A stretch of DNA of 10,805 nt from Burkholderiales bacterium (lineage in GTDB: Bacteria > Pseudomonadota > Gammaproteobacteria > Burkholderiales > Burkholderiaceae_C), in assembly GCA_011390055.1 (NCBI GenBank), contig JAABTC010000037.1, positions 1 to 10,805 on the forward strand, given 5' to 3'. This document shows, one piece after another, positions 7,129 to 10,805 of this stretch (position 1 is the stretch's first letter; each line of letters opens with the position of its first letter). A program made the position numbers and the translations under genes. Under the pieces are notes generated by a model that saw only the letters and a list, made by a program, of their open reading frames with translations, searched no databases and was not told the DNA's origin.

Positions 7129-9255
7129 ATGGCCGGCATGTTCGAACACGGCGCCAAGACGGACTCTGCATCGACTGCAGCGTTCAAGGCGCAACTCAAC
7201 AAGGTCTACGCCTGGTACGCCGGCGGGTTCCTGGCCTTCGTCATCGTGCTCGCGATCCTCGAGCAGATGGGTCTGCCCAAGAGCTGGATCGGCTTCATCT
7301 TCCTGCTCGCGACCATTGGCTTGTACGCCGGCATCGGCATCATGAGCCGCACCACGGATGCGGCCGAGTACTACGTGGCCGGCCGGCGCGTTCCGGCGCT
7401 CTACAACGGCATGGCCACGGGCGCCGACTGGATGAGCGCGGCCTCGTTCATCGGCATGGCCGGCACGGTGTACCTCAGTGGCTATGGCGGCCTGGCCTTC
7501 ATCATGGGCTGGACCGGAGGCTACTGCCTGGTGGCATTGTTCCTGGCGCCCTACATGCGCAAGTTCGGCCAGTTCACGATCCCCGACTTCCTGGGTGAAC
7601 GCTTCGAAGGCAACCTGCCGCGCTTCATCGGCATCGTCGGCGCGATCCTGTGCTCCTTCACTTACGTCGTGGCGCAGATCTACGGCGTCGGGTTGATCAC
7701 CACGCGTCTGTCGGGCCTGGCCTTCGAGATCGGCATCTTCGTCGGTCTGGGCGGCATTCTGGTGTGCTCGTTCCTCGGCGGCATGCGCGCCGTCACGTGG
7801 ACGCAGGTGGCGCAGTACATCATCCTGATCGTGGCCTACCTGACCCCCGTGGTGTGGCTGTCGGTCAAGCAGACCGGCGTGCCGATCCCGCAGGCGGTGT
7901 ACGGCTACCAGCTGCAGAAGGTCACCGAGCTGGAAAACAAGTTGAAGGCCGACCCGAAGGAAATCGAGGTCATCAACATCTTCAAGGCCAACGCCGCCGC
8001 GGCCGACGCCAAGTTGAAGGACGTGCCGGCGGCCATGGCTGCCGACCAGGCGGCCGCACAGAAGCGTCTGGACGACCTGAAGGCCGCGAACGGGCCGGCA
8101 GCGGAGATCCAGGCCGCCGAGAAGGCGCTGGCGGGCTTGCCGAAGACCGCAGAGGAGGCGACCAAGGCCTACACCGCGGCCAAGACCTCCAACACCGCGC
8201 GCGGCGTGCCCCTGGCAGGCATGCCTCCGCACGCGCAGGTCTTTGCCGGCGACCCCGACGGCACGCCGGCGCAGAAGGCGGCGTTCGACACCTCGCGTCG
8301 CAACTTCCTGGCGTTGATCTTCTGTCTGATGGTGGGCACGGCCGCGTTGCCGCACATCCTGATGCGGTACTACACCACCCCCTCGGTGAAGGAAGCGCGG
8401 GATTCGGTCACCTGGTCGCTGTTCTTCATCTTCCTGCTGTATTTCACGGCGCCTGCCCTGGCGGTGCTGGTGAAGTACGAGATGTTCAGCGCGGTGGTGG
8501 GCTCCTCGTTCAGCAACCTGCCCGACTGGATCACGGCCTGGAGTCGGGTCGACCCGGCCCTGCTGTCGGTGACCGACATCAACAAGGACGGGATCATCCA
8601 GCTGGGTGAGATCAGGATCGGCGGCGACATCATCGTGCTGGCCACGCCGGCCATCGGTGGGCTGCCGTACGTGGTCTCGGGCATGGTGGCGGCGGGTGGC
8701 CTTGCAGCCGCTCTGTCCACCGCCGACGGCCTGTTGCTGACGATCGCCAATGCGCTGTCACACGACCTGTACTACAAGATGATCGACCCGAACGCGCCGA
8801 CCTCGCGCCGGGTGTCCATCTCGAAGGCCTTGCTCGTGGTGGTGGCGCTGGCAGCAGCGGGCGTGGCGGCGCAGAAACCGGCGGACATCCTGTTCCTGGT
8901 TTCCGCGGCGTTCTCGTTCGCAGCGGCCACGTTCTTCCCGGCACTGGTGCTGGGGATCTTCTGGAAACGCGCCAACAAGTGGGGCGCCTCGCTGGGCATG
9001 ATCGCCGGCCTGGGCACCACGTTCTACTACATGGCAACGACCCAGCCCTGGCTGCGCAGCGTGTTCGGCGTGACCAGTCCGGTGGCCGACAACATCTGGT
9101 GGGGTATCTCGCCGATCTCGGCCGGCTTGTTCGGCGTGCCGGTCGGCATCGCGGTGATCGTCATCGTCAGCTTGGTGACGAAGGCGCCGAGCCAGGCCAC
9201 GCAGGAGCTCGTCGAGCATGTGCGCTACCCCGACCTGAAGCTGAGCAAGGCTTGA
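7129..9255 (+). CDS. Sodium:solute symporter, ActP-like (VC_2705-type)
   Basis: A 708-aa inner-membrane LeuT-fold transporter of the solute:sodium symporter family, in the branch that pairs with DUF4212 proteins. Substrates are probably small carboxylates such as acetate, but this is not shown. Family motifs are AEYYVAGRRVPA (79-90), GADWMSAASFIGMAG (98-112) in the first core helix, TIPDFLGERF (150-159), PHILMRYYT (408-416), and ALSTADGLLLTIANALSHD (528-546) in the Na2-site helix. About 13 helices can be drawn. Two loops stand out: residues about 262-388 form an Ala/Lys/Glu-rich, coiled-coil-like insertion, and 483-494 fit an EF-hand loop. By LeuT topology both face the periplasm. At 708 aa it is longer than E. 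coli ActP (about 550), mostly because of the insertion. A start at 7129 is supported by GAGGAGGA. A strong terminator follows. Confidence 0.93.
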   Translation: MAGMFEHGAKTDSASTAAFKAQLNKVYAWYAGGFLAFVIVLAILEQMGLPKSWIGFIFLLATIGLYAGIGIMSRTTDAAEYYVAGRRVPALYNGMATGADWMSAASFIGMAGTVYLSGYGGLAFIMGWTGGYCLVALFLAPYMRKFGQFTIPDFLGERFEGNLPRFIGIVGAILCSFTYVVAQIYGVGLITTRLSGLAFEIGIFVGLGGILVCSFLGGMRAVTWTQVAQYIILIVAYLTPVVWLSVKQTGVPIPQAVYGYQLQKVTELENKLKADPKEIEVINIFKANAAAADAKLKDVPAAMAADQAAAQKRLDDLKAANGPAAEIQAAEKALAGLPKTAEEATKAYTAAKTSNTARGVPLAGMPPHAQVFAGDPDGTPAQKAAFDTSRRNFLALIFCLMVGTAALPHILMRYYTTPSVKEARDSVTWSLFFIFLLYFTAPALAVLVKYEMFSAVVGSSFSNLPDWITAWSRVDPALLSVTDINKDGIIQLGEIRIGGDIIVLATPAIGGLPYVVSGMVAAGGLAAALSTADGLLLTIANALSHDLYYKMIDPNAPTSRRVSISKALLVVVALAAAGVAAQKPADILFLVSAAFSFAAATFFPALVLGIFWKRANKWGASLGMIAGLGTTFYYMATTQPWLRSVFGVTSPVADNIWWGISPISAGLFGVPVGIAVIVIVSLVTKAPSQATQELVEHVRYPDLKLSKA

Positions 9256-9278
9256 TCCTCGTCAGCGTCTGAGTCTTC

Positions 9279-9310
9279 GAAGGGCCCCCTCGGGGGCCCT
9301 TCTTCTTTTA
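9279..9310 (+). terminator. Strong intrinsic terminator after the symporter
   Basis: GAAGGGCCCC (9279-9288) and GGGGCCCTTC (9293-9302) pair perfectly around a CTCG loop, an almost entirely G-C 10-bp stem. It is followed by TTCTTTT (9303-9309). It starts 24 nt after the symporter TGA and has all the parts of a rho-independent terminator. The stem ends 18 nt before the ATG of the next gene, so it also occupies what would be that gene's leader. Confidence 0.9.
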
Positions 9311-9320
9311 AGCTGTGCAC

Positions 9321-10805
9321 ATGAACCCGATACCCTCGCCGAGCCTCGCTGCCAACCTGCGCAGCGAGCTGATGCGCTGGGCTCCGTTCGCGCAGATGGC
9401 CCCCGAACATGTCGAGCGCTTCGCGATGGCCTCGACCGAGGCGTACCACGAACCCGACGAGATCGTGCTCGCGCCCGCCAGCGGGCCGGTGACCCATCTC
9501 TACTTGGTGCGGCGCGGCGGTGTCAGCGGGCGCGCGAGCGGCAACGACAGCCTGGCCTTCGGCTACGAGCCCGGCGACCTGTTCCCGGTGGGCGCGGCGA
9601 TGGCCGCGCGCGCGGTCACCTCGACCTACCGCGCCGTCGGCGACACGTTCTGCCTGCTGTTGCCGCTGGCAGCGATGCACGCGCTGGCGCACGACAGCGC
9701 GGTGTTCGCCGACTTCCTGACCCGACGTGTCCAGCAGTTCCTGGCGTTGTCGCAGCGCGCGCTGCAGGTGCAGTACGCTTCGCAGACACTGGCCGAGCAG
9801 TCGCTGGAAACGCCGCTGGGCGAACTGGTGCGGGGCGCGCCGGTGGGCGTGGCGCCGTCCACACCGATCCTCGAAGCGCTCGAGCAGATGCACCGCCGCC
9901 GCATCGGTTCGGTGCTGGTGCTTGACGACGACAGCGGCGCTGCGTTGGGCATCCTGACGCGGCACGACATCCTCGGTCGTGTCACGCTGGCGCAGCGCAC
10001 GCTCGACACGCCGATCGCCGAGGTCATGACCACACCGGTGGTCACATTGGGCTTGCAGCAGACCGCGCAGGAGGCGGCCTTGGCGATGTCCCGCCACGGC
10101 ATCCGGCATGTACCGGTGGCCGATGCCGCCGGCCGCATCGTCGGCATCCTGTCCGAGCGCGACCTGTTCGCCTTGCAGCGCCTGTCGCTCAAGCAGGTCA
10201 GCAGCGCCATCCGTGCCTCGACCGATCCCGCAACATTGCGCGCGGTCGCGCACGACATCCGCCGCTTCGCCCGCAACCTGCTCGGCCAGGGCGTCGGCGC
10301 GCGCCAGTTGAGCGAACTCGTGAGCCACCTGAACGACGTGCTGACCGAGCGGCTGGTGGGCCTGGTTGCCGCCACACACGGCATCGACCTCGCGCGCGGC
10401 GCCTGGCTGGCCTTCGGCTCCGAAGGTCGCAGCGAACAGACCATCGCCACCGACCAGGACAACGGCATCGTCTTCGATGCAACGCCAGCCGAGACCGACG
10501 CCGCGCGCGGAAGCTGGCTGGCCTTTGCGCGCGAAGTCAACGACGAGCTCGATGCCTGCGGCTATCCGCTGTGCAAGGGCAACATCATGGCCAGCAACCC
10601 CGATTGCTGTCTGAGCCAGCGTGAATGGGCCGAGCGCTTTGCCCGGTGGATCGAGCACGGCGCCCCCGAAGATTTGCTCAAGGCCAGTATCTACTTCGAC
10701 CTGCGCCCACTGGCCGGCGCCAGTGCACTGGCCGCGCCGCTGCGCCAGCTCGTCACGCGCGAAAGCGGCCGCAACCCCCGCTTCATCCGGCAGATGGCCG
10801 AGAAC
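9321..10805 (+). CDS. cNMP-like/CBS/DUF294 nucleotidyltransferase-like protein (partial, runs off the right edge)
   Basis: 495 residues are visible with no stop; relatives are about 600-650 aa, so roughly the last 100-150 are missing. Order of domains: a cyclic-nucleotide-binding-like beta-barrel (about 20-125), a CBS pair (about 168-225 and 233-290; HRRRIGSVLVLDD and SRHGIRHVPVAD are typical), then a DUF294 nucleotidyltransferase-like domain (about 305-440). That last domain has the GSEGRSEQ motif (366-373), the acidic pair D378 and D380, and the NIMASNP block (421-427). The DUF294 C-terminal domain begins at about 450. CBS pairs normally sense adenine nucleotides. The cNMP-like domain lacks the usual Glu/Arg phosphate cassette (PGDLFPVGAAMAAR at 84-97), so cAMP binding is doubtful. 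The nucleotidyltransferase fold resembles the GlnD/GlnE group; no substrate is known to me. The frame is open across the whole stretch, with an in-frame TAA at 9309-9311 limiting the start to GTG 9315, ATG 9321 or later. No Shine-Dalgarno is seen. Confidence 0.9.
   Translation, partial: MNPIPSPSLAANLRSELMRWAPFAQMAPEHVERFAMASTEAYHEPDEIVLAPASGPVTHLYLVRRGGVSGRASGNDSLAFGYEPGDLFPVGAAMAARAVTSTYRAVGDTFCLLLPLAAMHALAHDSAVFADFLTRRVQQFLALSQRALQVQYASQTLAEQSLETPLGELVRGAPVGVAPSTPILEALEQMHRRRIGSVLVLDDDSGAALGILTRHDILGRVTLAQRTLDTPIAEVMTTPVVTLGLQQTAQEAALAMSRHGIRHVPVADAAGRIVGILSERDLFALQRLSLKQVSSAIRASTDPATLRAVAHDIRRFARNLLGQGVGARQLSELVSHLNDVLTERLVGLVAATHGIDLARGAWLAFGSEGRSEQTIATDQDNGIVFDATPAETDAARGSWLAFAREVNDELDACGYPLCKGNIMASNPDCCLSQREWAERFARWIEHGAPEDLLKASIYFDLRPLAGASALAAPLRQLVTRESGRNPRFIRQMAEN

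Noticed and set aside
7060..8355. A 431-codon minus-strand frame opposite the symporter
   Set aside because: Shadow of the symporter: arginine/histidine-rich, no domain, and overlapping a well-supported gene with motifs.
9225..10658. A 477-codon minus-strand frame at the right end
   Set aside because: It lies opposite the DUF294/CBS gene, whose domains and motifs are clear, and has the H/R/Q-rich composition of a shadow frame.
1..10805. tRNA or rRNA genes, CRISPR arrays, insertion sequences, phage genes, riboswitches
   Set aside because: Read for these by eye and found none: no spaced direct repeats, no transposase or integrase motifs, and no gaps of a size and structure to suit them. A covariance-model scan was not possible here.

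Overview
The window is GC-rich (by eye roughly two-thirds G+C) with dense coding on both strands. PepN of the E. coli type, an RF2 with the +1 frameshift site, and a DUF4212 plus sodium:solute symporter pair next to a DUF294/CBS protein all point to a betaproteobacterium. A Burkholderiales member of the Rubrivivax/Leptothrix/Ideonella kind is the best guess. This placement rests on remembered family sequences, not on a search.

Left half, minus strand: three co-directional genes read from about 5703 down to 354. They are prfB (release factor 2, in two frames joined by a +1 programmed frameshift at 5620-5634), pepN (aminopeptidase N, 56-nt gap) and a compact RNB-family ribonuclease (34-nt gap). 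All three act in protein synthesis or in protein and RNA turnover, and they probably form one transcript. Positions 1-353, beyond the ribonuclease stop, hold no convincing gene. They contain a long perfect inverted repeat (124-169) and a second stem-loop (305-323), which look like dispersed intergenic repeats or transcript-end structures.

Right half, plus strand: after a 218-nt divergent intergenic region come a 98-aa two-helix membrane protein and a TPR protein whose start overlaps it (ATGA). Next is the DUF4212 small subunit with its 708-aa symporter (1-nt gap). A strong intrinsic terminator follows. The last gene encodes a cNMP-like/CBS/DUF294 nucleotidyltransferase-like protein; it starts 18 nt after the terminator stem and runs off the right edge (495 residues visible). 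DUF4212, symporter and DUF294/CBS proteins are a recurrent neighbourhood in proteobacteria and suggest sodium-coupled uptake of a small carboxylate under energy-state control. The substrate cannot be read from the sequence.

Most of the window is ordinary core genome and I see no convincing undescribed system. The points most worth a second look are in the symporter: a periplasm-facing Ala/Lys-rich coiled-coil insertion and a canonical EF-hand-type 12-residue loop. Others are the hairpin and mini-ORF leader before the DUF4212 gene, the terminator jammed against the DUF294 start, the RNB active-site variant, and the palindromic repeat at the left end.
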